64,000 nt of DNA from Atopsyche davidsoni (taxonomy: Eukaryota > Arthropoda > Insecta > Trichoptera > Hydrobiosidae), in NCBI GenBank assembly GCA_022113835.1, contig JAILWY010000015.1:2982501-3046500 (forward strand), given 5' to 3'. Shown piece by piece: positions 12,340-24,859 of the stretch. The position numbers and the translations under genes were made by a program. Within the stretch, counting starts at the first letter, position 1; each line of letters begins with the position of its first letter. The notes below the pieces were generated by a model that saw nothing but the letters and a program-made list of their open reading frames with translations, ran no database searches and was not told where the DNA came from.

Positions 12340-13413
12340 CTGAAAAAAAAAAAAACATATTAAAATTTACACTCAATTGGTTCGTAGCTGCGCTTAAAAA
12401 GTTACAAGTCCTACCAACAGATTTCACAAATGTTTATAAAATGTTTCAACACAGATTCGGAAATTCCTGATACGTGTTATTCATAAACATTAGGTCGTTA
12501 CGAGTTTCGCGTCAAGCGACGCCGGTCATTATGGATATAAAACGATTTGTTTTGGTTACTGAATAATACTCGAGACTAAATGGATTACTGAAATGATTGA
12601 TATAATTGTGTTGAACGGACATTTTTTTTGCTGAAACGTCTCATTAAATAAAAACTAGTTTGAAGCATTTAAAAATGGTGATGTTATCGCAGAAATATGG
12701 TCGTTTCGTTTTAATGCGCATGGAAATGTGATATTTATTAATTGGTGAGAATAATTTTTTTTATGTGGACGAATTCGTTCATATACATATAAAATAAATA
12801 TAAGGAAGTCTTAAATGTAGAATTATTAGAAAAAAAAAAAAACTTTTATTTCATTAGACAAATCGTACAAGTAAAAAAGCTTGAAGGTGTGTTATAAAAA
12901 AAATATAACGATAATGTATTTGACATTTGTAATGTAATATATAATATATAGTACAAAATTGTAACATTAATTAATAAATAGATGAGATAAATGTGAATAT
13001 GAATATGTGGGATAAAAAAAGAGTTTTGTTTTAACATACGAATATTTTTTTTAAAAACACATCAAATAGAATTATTAGCGAAAACTACGTAAGCCTTGTA
13101 TAGATAACTTACTTAACTTGTGAACTTACCATAATATTTTTAGTTTATTTCTTTAAAGTATTATTTTTGAAATTGAATTGCAGAATAGGATTATATATTG
13201 ATATAATATCATTTTAAATGTAAGAGATTAAAATATGCGTAACAGAGGGAAGGAGAAGAGTCCAGATTTTGACTCTCAAGGGCGATAGCTGCCTTTTTAT
13301 GGGGTCAGAATCTTATTACTCTCGTGTGAAATTGTTAAAGGTTTAGAATATAAAGACATGTTTTTTTACGTGCAAATGAGTTATGATTGTGTTCAGGAGA
13401 TGTCTGCACTTAC
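12340..13413 (-). other. rg: Rugose intron between the two PH-domain exons
   Basis: This is 1074 nt of AT-rich sequence with a phase 1 junction. It holds A tracts and short AT repeats and no recognised element. Confidence 0.85.
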
Positions 13414-13531
13414 TTCGGCTGGCAAGGAAGATCTCGATCGCGACATTCTGCAAGAGGTACCTGCGCGAGAAGATGGCACGCACCTCGCTGAAGTACCACT
13501 TGCCGTGGAGGTGGTCGCAGTACTTCAGGAC
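13414..13531 (-). CDS. rg: Rugose/neurobeachin exon, core of the PH-like domain
   Basis: On the minus strand the acceptor TTTCCCAG precedes 13531 and the donor GTAAGT follows 13414. The 118 nt give 39 codons plus one base, starting in phase 0: [19 protein letters not shown], then [20 protein letters not shown]. The joined split codon gives Thr, so SRTSIMF reads across the splice into the next exon. The LHGKW and [10 protein letters not shown] motifs are diagnostic of the neurobeachin/LRBA PH-like domain (human NBEA has [22 protein letters not shown], shown here as two joined motifs). Insects usually carry one such gene, rugose. The preceding exon, expected to end near the acidic segment before this motif, was not found anywhere to the right in the window. 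Confidence 0.94.
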
Positions 13532-14553
13532 CTGGGAAAGGAAGCAACATTGTTAATTAGTAATCATGCCAATAAAAAAATAAACCAAGTGACATATAAA
13601 AATAAAAAAAATAAAAAAAAAATATTTAAATAAAACGTTGATATATGTTGCTTTTTTATCGCAGAATTTCTTCAGGAAAATGGTATAGTATAATAATTGA
13701 ATTAAACCATTTTACTGAAAAAAATATAAAATAGACCAAAGCATGTAATCAAATATGAATACATAAACATATAATGGTAAATAGAGGTGTTTTTTTTTTA
13801 ATGACAACACTAATTAAATATGTATTTACGGGTTTGATTTTCTAGCAATAAAGTTTATAAACAAATATCATTGAAAAGAGTACACTTGCATCCGAGGTTG
13901 TCGCAAATTTGTGACGGATTGGCTTAAATTGATTATATTAAAAGTTTTTATCCTGACGCGGACACAAAAAACATAAACACCGCTATGCGGCAGACGTTAT
14001 CCACGATTATATTCAAGTAATCGATTAAAAAATATAAAAAAAACGTTAAATTTGTATAATTGCCATGTGATGAAAATTCACAAGATGTCAGAATGATGAA
14101 TATTTATTTATTTTCTAAAACGCCGAAATAAAATCACACGCAAGATCCTGCCGATAAAATCGATAAATTATTTTTCGCACTGACGCCACCGATTTTTTTT
14201 TATACATATAAATATATATAGTTATGTTGCTAAGTGTCCCGCTCCGGTGTTGGTTTAGGAAACGTCCAAATATATTAGGCAGGGTCATAAAGCGACGCGC
14301 GACAGGTGAAGTTACATCGTTAACAGGTACAATGACCACAGTATTATGTGTCTGCTCGCCCAGGGTCACCAAATCCAACAGTGATGGGAAAATTTTCAAC
14401 ACATCAACACAGTCATATCCATGGTGCTATTTTTTAAAATGTTTTTGCCTATGTAAACAACCCAAAAGAGGACGCTTTCGTCCGGTTACAGCAGAGGTTC
14501 CCAAACTTTTGAGATTTCCTGTTTTTCGTAGACCCCCCTGCTTTGAATTTTTA

Positions 14554-14628
14554 CATTTGACCGGATTTTTTGTCCGTTATATCCTAAATCCGTTAAACAG
14601 GGGTCCGTTATATCGAGTTTTTACTGTA
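14554..14628. mobile_element. Pogo/Tigger-like terminal fragment nested in the hAT element
   Basis: On the minus strand this reads CAGTAAAAACTCGATATAAC, followed by GGACCCCTGTTTAACGG, the familiar terminus style of pogo-group Tc1/mariner elements, with TA directly outside (14627-14628). Only one end is recognisable. The class is inferred from the end sequence alone. Confidence 0.55.
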
Positions 14629-14767
14629 TATCTTTATAAATAAAAACACACAAAATGCAAAAATAGTAACATTCACTAAAAGTATCAATACTTTTAATGG
14701 GAGGGATGGGTCTGATGCTTTGATATGAAACTTTCAATATTTGGCTTCAAATAAGTCAGATTTAACT

Positions 14768-15142
14768 TTAAATCTCCTCGCCCAGTGGTTTCCAATCTAT
14801 TTCTTTTTTTGTAAGAAGAATGGCAACCGCACTGAAACCCCTTTCAACGAGGAATGAAGATGGTAAAGCTATCAAAAAGCTTCTTGCGATAGTCCATAAT
14901 GCAGGATAAATAGCAGGTATGTCACTCTGAAGCCAAAATTGCTGATATCCCTTTCTAAACTCCACCTTCAGTTCTTCTTGTACTACGACTTCCAATACTT
15001 CAATGTAACCGTATGGATTGATAATCCACTGTGGTATTTTGGTGATGACCTGCTCAAATGGGATCCACTCTCGTAGACCCCATTTACAGTTCATGGACCC
15101 CCAATTTAAATTTTTTACTGTCACTGTCATGATATTGACCAC
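14768..15142 (-). pseudogene. hAT transposase C-terminal fragment (dimerisation domain), frameshifted
   Basis: The 124-codon frame contains FWLQSDIPAIYPALW, then ARSFLIALPSSFLVERGFSA and the start of the KKxNRL region. This matches the hAT C-terminal dimerisation domain of ZBED5/FAM200-type proteins (FW..YP.L...A...L..PSS...ER.FS). The frame breaks in an A run near 14810. One frame over, the sequence continues with family-like residues (RNRLETTGRGDLKLNLTYL), so a single-base deletion in the A run is likely. There is no BED finger or catalytic core. It is a dead remnant. Confidence 0.88.
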
Positions 15143-15647
15143 TTTGGGAACCTATGGGTTACAGTCTTGTCACGGCGTGTGTCGAAGGCTTAATGGTTTT
15201 GCCTAAGCAAGCAACGCAAAAGAGGACGCTACTGGCTAATTGCAAGCCAGTTGCAAAATGTGCATGTGCATTAGAGATACCTCGCATGCTGTTGATAATT
15301 TATACGGAGTCAGGCCCTGACGAGGCCAGACATACTATGAGCACAATCGGATCACAAGAGCCCATAAATGTCGCATCGCTCTGACTCCTCGCATAAATCT
15401 TTCTGTAGATAAATACATTATGGCATCGAATCGAGGGATACGCTCGTTTAAATTGGGACTAAGTTTTATTAGTCCGACGCATTTAAATTTATAAAAAAGT
15501 ACATAAAACTGTAAAGAGTTATATTTACATATAGCTTACACAATATTTCAACAGTAAAACCTTTTGAAGCTGAACGAATGCTGGACAAATAATGATTCGT
15601 TGCACTTATATGTAAACATACGTGTTTAACAGTAAAAAAATACACAT

Positions 15648-15765
15648 AAGGCTAGCCATACGCGCAGTGACGCAACTTTCAACCGATTTGCAATTAGCCA
15701 ATAGCGTCCTTTCATTTTTCCTAAGCCTAAGTTAGTAACTTAAATAAGGACGCTATCGTTTATAT
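15648..15765. repeat. CCAATAGCGTCC palindromic element, partial copy
   Basis: The left arm is GGCTAGCCATACGCGCAGTG followed by AGCCAATAGCGTCCTTTC; a decayed right arm has AAGGACGCTATCG. The terminal part of the right arm is missing. Confidence 0.7.
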
Positions 15766-15935
15766 TTTTTTAATCCACTCTATAATGACAACCTTTCTGT
15801 GACATTAAATGTTTGTAAAATTTTAATAATTTATATGGAATGCTTGCTACAGATATTTCTTTACATCTTCCTACAAATTAAGTACATTTTCCATTATGTA
15901 GATAAGGTTTTTAAAAAATACGTATTACTTGAATA

Positions 15936-15985
15936 TTATTACTAATATGATTAGGCACATTAGTTCACACATAGAAGATGATTAA
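15936..15985 (-). repeat. Fragment of the TIR/tRNA-Thr-like element (one terminus only)
   Basis: TTACTAATATGATTAGGCAC plus TTCACACATAGAAGATGATT matches the terminus of the full element at 16921-17299. It then breaks off into unrelated sequence. Confidence 0.75.
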
Positions 15986-16920
15986 AACTTGAATACTTGA
16001 ATATTAAATATTACATTGAATCTGCTTCAATTAATCATTGCCTATAGTTCAAATAAAGGCATAATATTTGTATATATGTATATTTAAGACCAGAAAAATA
16101 CGTCACATATATTACATAATTGCTATTTAGCTAATTAATTGAAAGTGTTAAAACAAAAAACACATTTTTAAACATTTTTATAATCAATATTTAATTAAAC
16201 CAGTCTTCCAGAAGTTGAACGTCAAATTAACATCGAACCGAATGTCTTGCTAATTAATTGTGCGAACGCTGCATTGAATTGAACCGTCAGGAGTTCCAAA
16301 GTATGAGCAATAGTTTTTCAATAGAGGTGTAAATATCACGTGAAACCACCATAGGTCAGGTTGGTTTGTATCGCCGCTAATAAATAACCACTCGCTAATA
16401 TAGCTGTGGGAAAGATGGACGCCCATTTGCCGTGCCTTGATTTAGTGCCAGGATCACGTCCAGGTAAAACAGGTGTCCCAACAAAGCGAGAGCCGTACGG
16501 CCGGGCGTGGACCGTTTATGATCAATAAAGATGTTATTATTTTATTGTCATCGTAAATACGGGGAGATTCATTGCGTTTGTTAAGCACAGAATTCGGCCC
16601 CCAATAAAAGAGATATATGGATAGTTGAGGTCTTAAACTTGTGTATTAAATTTACTATCAATTATTCAACCGGTTATTTTTAATGTCGAGTCGTGGAGAT
16701 GTGGACCGCTTTGAATGTTGATTGCTTGTGTTTTATCCAATTGCACACTTACAATAAAAAACTTAAATAAATATATATTTCCTGTTTATAATTTTAAGCA
16801 ACAAATATAGCAAAATTATTTGTCGGTTTGATGTACAATAAAGTACCGATTAAAGCAAACAAAGGATGCGCTATATAAAATTTAAATAGAGTAACAATAT
16901 ATTTATGATTATATATATTA

Positions 16921-17299
16921 TTACTAATACGATTAGGCACATTAGTTCACACATAGAAGATGATTAAAGAAATTCTCAGAAAAATATCATCGTGATTTGT
17001 GTGGGATTTGAACCCACACCTTCTGGTTTACATGACCGGTGTACGAACCCTTGTACTAACGAATCACTTCCGTTTATCGAGAATTTTTAACAATCATACT
17101 CTACATATGAATCAATGTGCCCGGGCGAATTAATATTTAGTGATTTGCAAGCACTGGACTTTTTGAACAAAGTAACAAGTGAAGCGATTTTAGTCCCATC
17201 TGGACATTATTTTTAAAATTATTATTATTGATATTTTTCTGAGAGTTTCTTTAAATCATCTTCTATAAATTGAGTAATGTGCCTAATCATATTAGTTAT
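16921..17299 (-). mobile_element. TIR element enclosing a tRNA-Thr-like Pol III promoter, fullest copy
   Basis: The termini at 16922-16990 and 17229-17297 are inverted repeats of about 70 bp, starting TACTAATACGATTAGGCAC and ending at AAAAATATCAT. Between them on the minus strand lies a unique body (17070-17228, including GTCCAGATGGGACTAAAATC) and then a tRNA-like region at 16994-17068. That region has A box TAGTACAAGGG, anticodon-loop-like CATGTAA and B box GGTTCAAATCC. A second, inner inverted motif (GGGCACATTGATTCATATG, rev-comp at 17101-17122) repeats the terminal theme. Flanks are AT-rich, so a target duplication cannot be assigned. Relatives occur at 15.9, 40.8, 53.8 and 58.4 kb. Confidence 0.85.
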
Positions 17300-19455
17300 T
17301 ATATAATAAACCCGTAATAGATTATATATATATGTGAGTTTTACATGTGTAAATAACATATTTGATCTTAAAGCCTATGTAAAAAAAAAACGATCCAAAC
17401 GATTTATATAAAACTACGCGAGTATTGTGAGCAAGAAGAGGTGGTCGCGTTAAATAGAGCCTTGATCTGAGCATGCGTCGTGGCATCGGCGGCCATTTTA
17501 TCTCCCCCAGAGGAGGGGATGGAAAACAACCCCCGATCAATGTTCCACGCAGGGAAAAGTCATATATCTTCCGGCGCACATGCGCGCTTCACGGCTCGCA
17601 CACCTCCGCCTCCGAGCTGGGTGGGAAGGAATTTAAGGGTAGATACAAACCTATACACTTCAGTAAAAGAAAATACTCAAAATGACGTTTTTTCAGAGTA
17701 TTCCGTAAAGTATACATTATATGTTAAAACAAAAACAAATAATTTAATATAAATTTCAACTCAAGTTCTGAAAAAACACACATCATTATTTTACGTATTT
17801 GGTGACTATTACGTATTAAGAAATGCTTCTCTTTACAAAGCATGTTTTTAAAATGAGCACTATTGTTAAACATATATAGAGAAGGTTTTTTCAGTTTACC
17901 TACAACTTGAATGTCAAAACTTTATTTTGAATATTTTTAAAAGAAATAAAAGGTATTTGTTTATCAGTGGTTAGTTATTTTTTTGAAACTGATGAACGTT
18001 TTCACCGCAAGACACTGATATCTATAAAGACAACCTATTTTTTAAAATTAATACGACTGCTCTTTAAGGACATATACTAGACAAGTTTCTGAGCGTAATG
18101 GTAGTTGATTTTAAAAAAATTTAGACTAGCCATACAAAATTTATAAGATCTAAATTTTATGTCTGTTCATGTTTAGTAGTAACGAAAAAGCACATCGAGC
18201 TATTAAATCTCGAATTAAATAACATCATTACTTGTATATCAATTAACAATATATTTTTGTAAGCAAAGAGATGTGTCCGAGACCTTGCAGGGGATTTGGG
18301 ATTTAAAATCAGGTGATTTCCCAAGGGTTGTCCTCTCAAGGGGTGTGTGCAATGTGTGGGGGAAGCTAAAAGTTTGAAAAAGAAAGGTATAGAAATTCGG
18401 TGTAAAAACACATTTGCAATCTATGGTTCAAATACTATATTTAAATTTTCAAATAACAAGTCGAAAAAAAATTATAAAATAATCAAAATAACAAATAAAA
18501 ATTTCACAAGTCTCCAAAAATTTTCTATTTTAATAATTATTTTTTCGTTAAATAAATGTAAAATATTGTATGTCAAATAAACAAGTTAATTTTTGACATA
18601 CTTTTTTATTTATAATGTAAAATATATTAGCCCAAAAATAGCAAACTATGATCATATGCTTATGTCAATCATAACAATTTTAGAAGAAGATCTTAAGATT
18701 GTATAGCAAACCAATAAAAAAAACCTTTTAAGTAAAGTTGTAAAACTTTAATTAATTATCTTTTATAAGCTATCTACATTTGAAATTTAAGAAGCCAATT
18801 TAAAAATATCATTTTAATGGTTGTCAAGAAAATGACATTAAAAAAAAACTAATCTGATAAAACTGTATTTTAAAATATATCAGACACTAACTAGGTGGTC
18901 TTAAAAGAAAACAATGAAATCATTAATTTTGATAAATCATGTTGTAACATAATTTATAAAAATCAATAGATATTTAAAAAAATTACATCATCATTATATA
19001 ATTAATCGAGTTTTGCAATATAAAAAAAACGGTTCAAAATTTACAAAAAAAATAATTCAGTTAAATAAATTTAAAAAAACTAAAACCACCTGGAAAAATG
19101 CAATCATTAATCAGAGTTTACAGGAATATGAATCAGGGTAGTAGAATGCGGTAACAGCGGGATATTGGTGGAGAATGCTTATATGAAGATTAATATGGGG
19201 GATGCTAAAATTATGAGGTTTGAAATATTCCCTCGGGCGTGTCGACGACAGGGGATGACATATTCATAATGACTCGACACATGTCGCTCATTTGACCGCA
19301 TTATGACAAATAATCAACCCCTAACAATGCACCCGAGAACCAATCAAGTTGATAAATATATTGATATTTATTTACAGAAAAAAAATTTATGACAATATTT
19401 CTGTGATACTTTCCACTTACAACTTTCAATATTAGACATGACCGACAAAAGCAAA
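17300..19455. other. rg: Non-coding intron with one GC-richer island
   Basis: Bases 17400-17640 are GC-rich (CGGCGGCCATTTTATCTCCC, CCTCCGCCTCCGAGCTGGG) and lie in an AT-rich background, so a regulatory island is possible. From 17650 to 19455 the sequence is very AT-rich with many A and T tracts and no recognised gene. Confidence 0.35.
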
Positions 19456-19558
19456 GCATCCTACACACGACGTGACTCAAACGACAACCAAACGTTAACC
19501 GGCCAATAGCATCTTATTTTGCGTTATATTATTGTGTACATCTAAAATAAAATAACAC
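19456..19558 (+). repeat. CCAATAGCGTCC palindromic element, single arm
   Basis: The arm reads CATCCTACACACGACGTGAC, then ACCGGCCAATAGCATCTTAT and TTTTGCGTTATA. The opposite arm is absent. Confidence 0.65.
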
Positions 19559-20981
19559 TTCCGGATAAATGCCGTTTTTTCGGTATTTTTTTCATTTTGA
19601 ATGAACATGTGGCAAAAAATCATTGCGTACGATATGACATGTTCTTTTTAAATTTTGGGAGGGCCGTAAAAATAGGGGAGGACTCATAAAAAAATATTTT
19701 GAACGCGAGGGGATAATATGTTTGGGGATTATACGATCAAAACAAAAAAGCCGCTTCTGTACACACGAAGGCTCAAAAATAATGTAAATCTGAAAATCAG
19801 AGCATATATATAATTATTAAGCAGAAATGTAGTTAGTTAACGTAAAAATAATTATTTTAACGGCATCCGATAACGAGACATCTGACTGACTATTACGAAT
19901 ACTAGTTGATTGACAGATATGCAATTATATATTTTTATATTTGCACTGGTCATAAGTTGTTATTTTTTAATAAGTAATTTGGAAAAAATGTTGTATGAAA
20001 TTAGAAATCTAACTAAAAATAGAGTTATATAACATGGAGTAATAAGAAAATCTCTAAAGAATATCAGGGGAGCTCTGGGTGGCTGTCGAGTTCCATTAGG
20101 GACCAATTTGTCAGCGGTGCATCTATTATAAGGGGTACCTACACTGCATTAAGCACTAAATACCTTCTCGTCCTTTTAAGTATTCCAGATCCTTCGTACA
20201 GGAGAGTTAGAAATTGCTGAAATATTTTATCAAATGATCATATATATATATTCATAAAATTGCGAGAGCTAAAATTGTCATAGAATAGAAAACATAAATA
20301 ATATACCTTTTAAGAAAATAATACTAATTTTACCTGACGTACAATTTTAATGCTGAAAACAAATAGATTTTAAGCGATCCTTCAGAACTTGGAGAAAAAA
20401 ATCCCATTGAGCTTAATGAGCTGGTGCTAAAATTTAGATAAGGGTTACTTATGTGATGTTAAAATGAGGTGATTATCATTTGTAAGATTATTCGATAATA
20501 CTATTCTTTATGACTTGTTTCGCCAACTTCCCAAGCAGAGTCTATCTGAAATCATTAGATCATTTCTTGATCTAACGATTAAATGAATTTGTCGCTTGCT
20601 AGCAATTTAAAGTTGAAAAATTCCAGTCAGCATACTCCCTCGGTTTATCAGAAATATTAATAGTACAAACCAGTACGCCATAAATTTTGTATCCGATCTC
20701 ATGGGATTCTCGTCAAAAGCAGGGTGAAACAATATAACGTTGTTTATGGTGGGCAAATTAATAGAGTAATAGCTGGACGTATTTATGGTGGCAGGCCACG
20801 GAGCTCGCGTCGCTCGTAAATACCCACGAATGCCAAAGGGAGAAGCCCACGTGGACTTTTTCCCATGCTCCGTCTAACCTGGGCTCTCTAAGCACTTAAA
20901 AACTCCTGCCTAACAGAGAAAACCTATCAAAATCAATTAAATATTTTTTTGGATATCTATACGACATATATAGTATACATT

Positions 20982-21138
20982 AAAGCCGGCTACACACGCT
21001 GCGACAAAACAGAACAGTAACTGGCCAGTAGCGTCTGCTTTTGGGTTGTTAACCCAAAAAGTTCACCTTAATAAGAGTATGCTATTGACTAATTACCATT
21101 TGGTTGTCAGTTGAGTCTCGGCGCGTGTAGGCGCTTTA
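20982..21138. repeat. CCAATAGCGTCC palindromic element, near-complete copy
   Basis: It begins AAAGCCGGCTACACACGCTG and ends GGCGCGTGTAGGCGCTTTA, with inner arms ACTGGCCAGTAGCGTC and GCTATTGACTAATTACC around a loop near TGTTAACCC. TTA/TTAA-like flanks hint at the target site, but the exact duplication is unresolved. Confidence 0.85.
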
Positions 21139-21430
21139 TTTCTTCGCAGGACCTCGCGTGTTCTTGTTGCTTTGCACAAATCCAGGCACAGCATTCACCG
21201 AAGCCAGATTTATGTTCGGGGAGCATAATCACCAGGTGCAGCTTCCCACATTAACGAACTCACAGCTGATTATACTCTCATGAAAATTCCATAAAAGCTG
21301 TCGAATTATCAATTTCAATCTACACTGACTTATTATTTAGTGCAATAAGTTTTTTTAATGAAAAATAGTAAATACACAATTTTCTGTATTCATGAATATG
21401 TAATTATCATTTGTGAGATGAATGAGCGAA

Positions 21431-21610
21431 TTTATTTTATGTTGGGCTGCAATCCATACGGCGGTTGTTTGCGCTTCCCATGAAACATGATCGTGCCCTA
21501 TCTCGGATTCGAACCAGGCGCTTCCCCTTACAGCGTCCCTCTCTACCCATTAATCCACGGTGAACTATCGGACGAACCAGGCTGCGGAGAGACCACGAAC
21601 GTGATGATGC
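21431..21610 (-). repeat. Candidate tRNA-derived SINE
   Basis: On the minus strand a tRNA-like block (about 21495-21563) has TGGATTAATGGG in the A-box position and a perfect B box GGTTCGAATCC, with TGTAAGGGG in the middle. It does not fold convincingly as a working tRNA. The downstream unrelated tail (CATGTTTCATGGGAAGC) suits a SINE. Only one copy was recognised here, so the boundary is approximate. Confidence 0.45.
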
Positions 21611-21839
21611 ATAATTTATGGTATTTATCAAAATATACGCATTGCAGTGACATGAGTAATGTTATATCGTAACAAATATTTATTGCTTATATTTTTTAGA
21701 TAATTGATTCACATAAAAAAAACTAGCATAGAAAAATCTGTTACACATTTGCATATAACGTTATAAATTATCGCTTAGTTACAAGACAACGGCGTTTGGA
21801 AAGACTCAAAGGCTAAGCCGCACTTTATTTGATAAATCA

Positions 21840-23639
21840 TTTCTTCTTAAAAAAAAAAAACAAGTAATGCTATATATAGACCGAAAAAAAAACATAGTTC
21901 GTCGTCTAGACTAACATATAGAGAGACAAATACCAGGTAAATTATTCAGCCCCAAAATTGGCCTTTAACCCTTATCCCGGTATAGGCAGGGGGGTGGAGA
22001 TTTACGAGCCAGCCGGGGGTGAGTTATGAATGTTTTATAAACGGAACTTCCGTCTGAGGGACGCCCCCAATGAATGTTTGTACTTCTTGGGGAGGAACGC
22101 CAGGCCACTGCTGGGTATAAATTGAATAAGTAAGGGAGGTTGTTTCGTGATTAAATTTTGTGTTTTAATTTTTGTTTATTATGAATCATTAAAACGTGGG
22201 TTTAATTTAAACGCAGCTCGAAAAAATACTTTAAATATTTTTGTCGATTTGATTAAAGCAAATAGTGTGACGTCATAGATAGGTTTTTGAGATTTAACAG
22301 CTTTCAGGAGAAAGTTTTAGATGAACTATGTAGTTATGATTATACTGTATATTTACTAACAGTTTTTCACTTTTCCTTTGCTTTTGGCCTAAGAAGCATA
22401 TACGTATAATATATTAATATTGTTATGTTGTTTATAACTCACATATATTTGCCTAAGTGAATGTCTCAAAGCTGAAAGGACGTAATTGGTTGTTAATAAA
22501 ACGTATGGAAGGGAAGTACACATGGATTATTATTTTTTTAAAATAATTTTCATATCATACATGCACACTTTATCTAAAAAAAAAAAAACAATTATAAAAC
22601 AGCTGTGAATAATAATTTTACTTAAAAAAATTGGCGATTTTTCAATACCTTTAAATGCGCAGGTTGGGCTGAAAAAACTATCGGAACGAAAGAAATACAG
22701 ACGTATAAATAAAAGATTGCGGGCCGGGCCGGCCGCGGCGGGTTATTCCAAGAAGCCGGCGACTTGTCGCCTCTCCTTTGTTTTTTGTCGAACTCTTTTG
22801 TTTTTTGCTCAACTCTTTTGTTTTTGCCCCGAGAGCCCGGCGGTGGGGGAATCGTTTATTTTGCACCACGAGAGGTATCTCTTACCTTGCGCACACGGGC
22901 GTGCTGCGTATGCTTCATTAATCGTAATTAATTATTTTTATTATTATTAATCATTATTTCAATAATAATTCATCATTGAATTGTAGTTTATTTACTAGTG
23001 AAATCAACGAAAAAATCAAAAGAGCTGTATATATTTTTTGGTTTTGTTGAAGTGACAGATTTTTTAAACTGCTTCTAAGAACCATTACAGTTAAAAATTA
23101 AAACCTGTATATATCATTAGACTATCTAAAGCCTGATTGAAATAAAAAAATAATATAAATTAAAAGCTGCTTCTTATGTTTGATAGAATACAGTAGCATG
23201 CTAAATAGTTTCTGCTGTTATAACTTACAACAAGTAGGTCAGAATATCATTAATATAACGTTGTATGATTATTGTATATCGGCCTATTTAATATTTTTTG
23301 GTTTTAACGATGAAAATACATTTTTCAGAATAATAACAAAAATACCTGTTTTTGCTTCTGCACCACATAACTAACACATGAATTGCAAAAAGTAAAACAT
23401 ATCCGGAACAAAAGAAAAATTAAACATTAATACAAGAAAATATTTTTCCTCAAATGTAATCTAAATATTTATACACACTATGTATATAATATATTTGTCT
23501 GCACTCATTCTTTAATATCACTGTTTTATGACAAAACAATATTTTTTTACGATAGCAAAAAGTTTTGTAAAGATTGAAAGATATTTCATGTAATAATATT
23601 GCTCGGTTAGCACGTAGCATCGCGTTACATTACGATTCT

Positions 23640-23680
<41 letters not shown>

Positions 23681-24850
23681 ATATATATATATATATATAT
23701 ATTTATAGGATTGAATAGCATGTAATGAATTTATGCAGGTGTGAACTGCACGCCTCTGGTATCAGAAAATCAGAATTTCCAGACGATATTATAAAGCAAA
23801 GGAATTCAACAATGTATGGAAAGTGCGTCGTCTGAAATGATAATGGTAAAATTGAGTAAAAAAAGATTAAAATTTAAATATCCAATGCAATTATGTTTTT
23901 ATTTTAAAACATTATTTTTACTTTTATTAATTGGAATATAAATAAACAGGATTTGTATTTAATAAAAATTGGTTGGCTTGTGAGCTCAGTTTTCAGACTG
24001 TTAGTTCTTCTCAGAGAGGACTTCACTTCGATGCTTGTACTGACAGATCAATCTTAGATATATATTATTGGGCTCATGACTACATATATTTAAATAATTT
24101 CTTCACAAAATAAATAAATTTATTTTTTGCAGTAAATATAAAAAAAAAAAAATACTTATACTATATATCTTCAAGATGACAATATAACAAATAGTACGGC
24201 GTTATTTGTGAATAGTGTATTATGATTGTCCGCCCTGCCGTGCCTATCTATGTCGCCGGTACAAAGGCTTCCATGGTGCACAATGGGAGACAAAGTGGTG
24301 AATAGGTTTTGAGGGCCTTTCTATGCCTGCGGTACTTAGGGGATGTTTTTTCAGGGGTTGTGAGTGCATGCGCAACAATTTGTCGGCGAGGGATGTAAGA
24401 GTTAGTTTTTATATAAAAAAATAATGGATATCTGCTCTAGATTATCTTCAGTGAAGACATATAAAAAGGGCAACTATATTTATCTTTTTATTCATAAAAA
24501 ATGTATACTATAATGTACAATAATGGTTTGATCAACAGAACCAATGATTATTGTAGCGACATCGCTCAGTTAAATAGACCTTTAAATATTAATATATTCA
24601 TATAGTATGTATGCCCAAACCCAAGTTGTTTTGTTTTTGATTGAAGTCTTTGCGTTTGGTGCTATTTTATAAACATTTTGCCGAGCGCATCGGGGGGTGT
24701 GTAGTTGGGGGTCCATTAGTGAAGCCCCCGGAGGCTGCGCCCTCCGTCTCTCGTGCCCCCACCCCACACATAATCCGGTAATCCCGCCTAATGACTGCCG
24801 GCACGCGATCGGCAGAGCAGAGTCGCCAGGAGATGGCTCCCCCGTATTAT
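21840..24850. other. rg: Non-coding intron with GC islands and an AT microsatellite
   Basis: Bases 21950-22120 are GC-richer. Bases 22710-22910 are strongly GC-rich and contain a direct repeat (AACTCTTTTGTTTTTTG twice, near 22791 and 22812). Bases 24680-24840 form another GC-rich block. None shows recognisable coding sequence on either strand. The rest is AT-rich. Confidence 0.35.
23642..23703. repeat. (AT)n microsatellite
   Basis: About 60 bases of alternating AT with a single C interruption near 23680. Confidence 0.95.
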
Positions 24851-24859
24851 TAACTAGAA

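Larger units (their letters stand above)
14492..15156 (-). mobile_element. hAT element, internally deleted, 8-bp TSD
   Basis: The ends form inverted repeats (CAGAGGTTCCCAAACTTTT at left; right end reading CATAGGTTCCCAAAGTGG on the minus strand). The element is flanked by the perfect 8-bp duplication GGTTACAG at 14484-14491 and 15157-15164. At 665 bp it is far too short to be autonomous. It retains the transposase C-terminus on the minus strand and also carries a pogo-like terminus at 14554-14626. It sits inside a copy of the CCAATAGCGTCC palindromic repeat, since that repeat resumes on both sides. Confidence 0.93.
14440..15275. repeat. CCAATAGCGTCC palindromic element, copy split by the hAT insertion, plus a second partial copy
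   Basis: Left part 14440-14491 (GTTTTTGCCTATGTAAACAA then CCCAAAAGAGGACGC) and right part 15157-15191 (GTCACGGCGTGTGTCGAAGG) form one arm interrupted by the hAT element. A second arm follows at once at 15192-15275 (GGTTTTGCCTAAGCAAGCAA, AAAAGAGGACGCTACTGG), so arms are repeated head to tail. Confidence 0.75.

Noticed and set aside
14224..14643. 139-codon plus-strand frame
   Set aside because: It runs across the palindromic repeat, the hAT end and the pogo-like end; composition and context show chance.
16994..17068. Functional tRNA-Thr gene
   Set aside because: The acceptor stem does not close, the base before the anticodon is A rather than T, and the sequence recurs inside a mobile element.
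22860..22925. Possible minus-strand exon ending CGCAAG before GTAAGA
   Set aside because: A good donor but no acceptor and no neurobeachin-like residues upstream.
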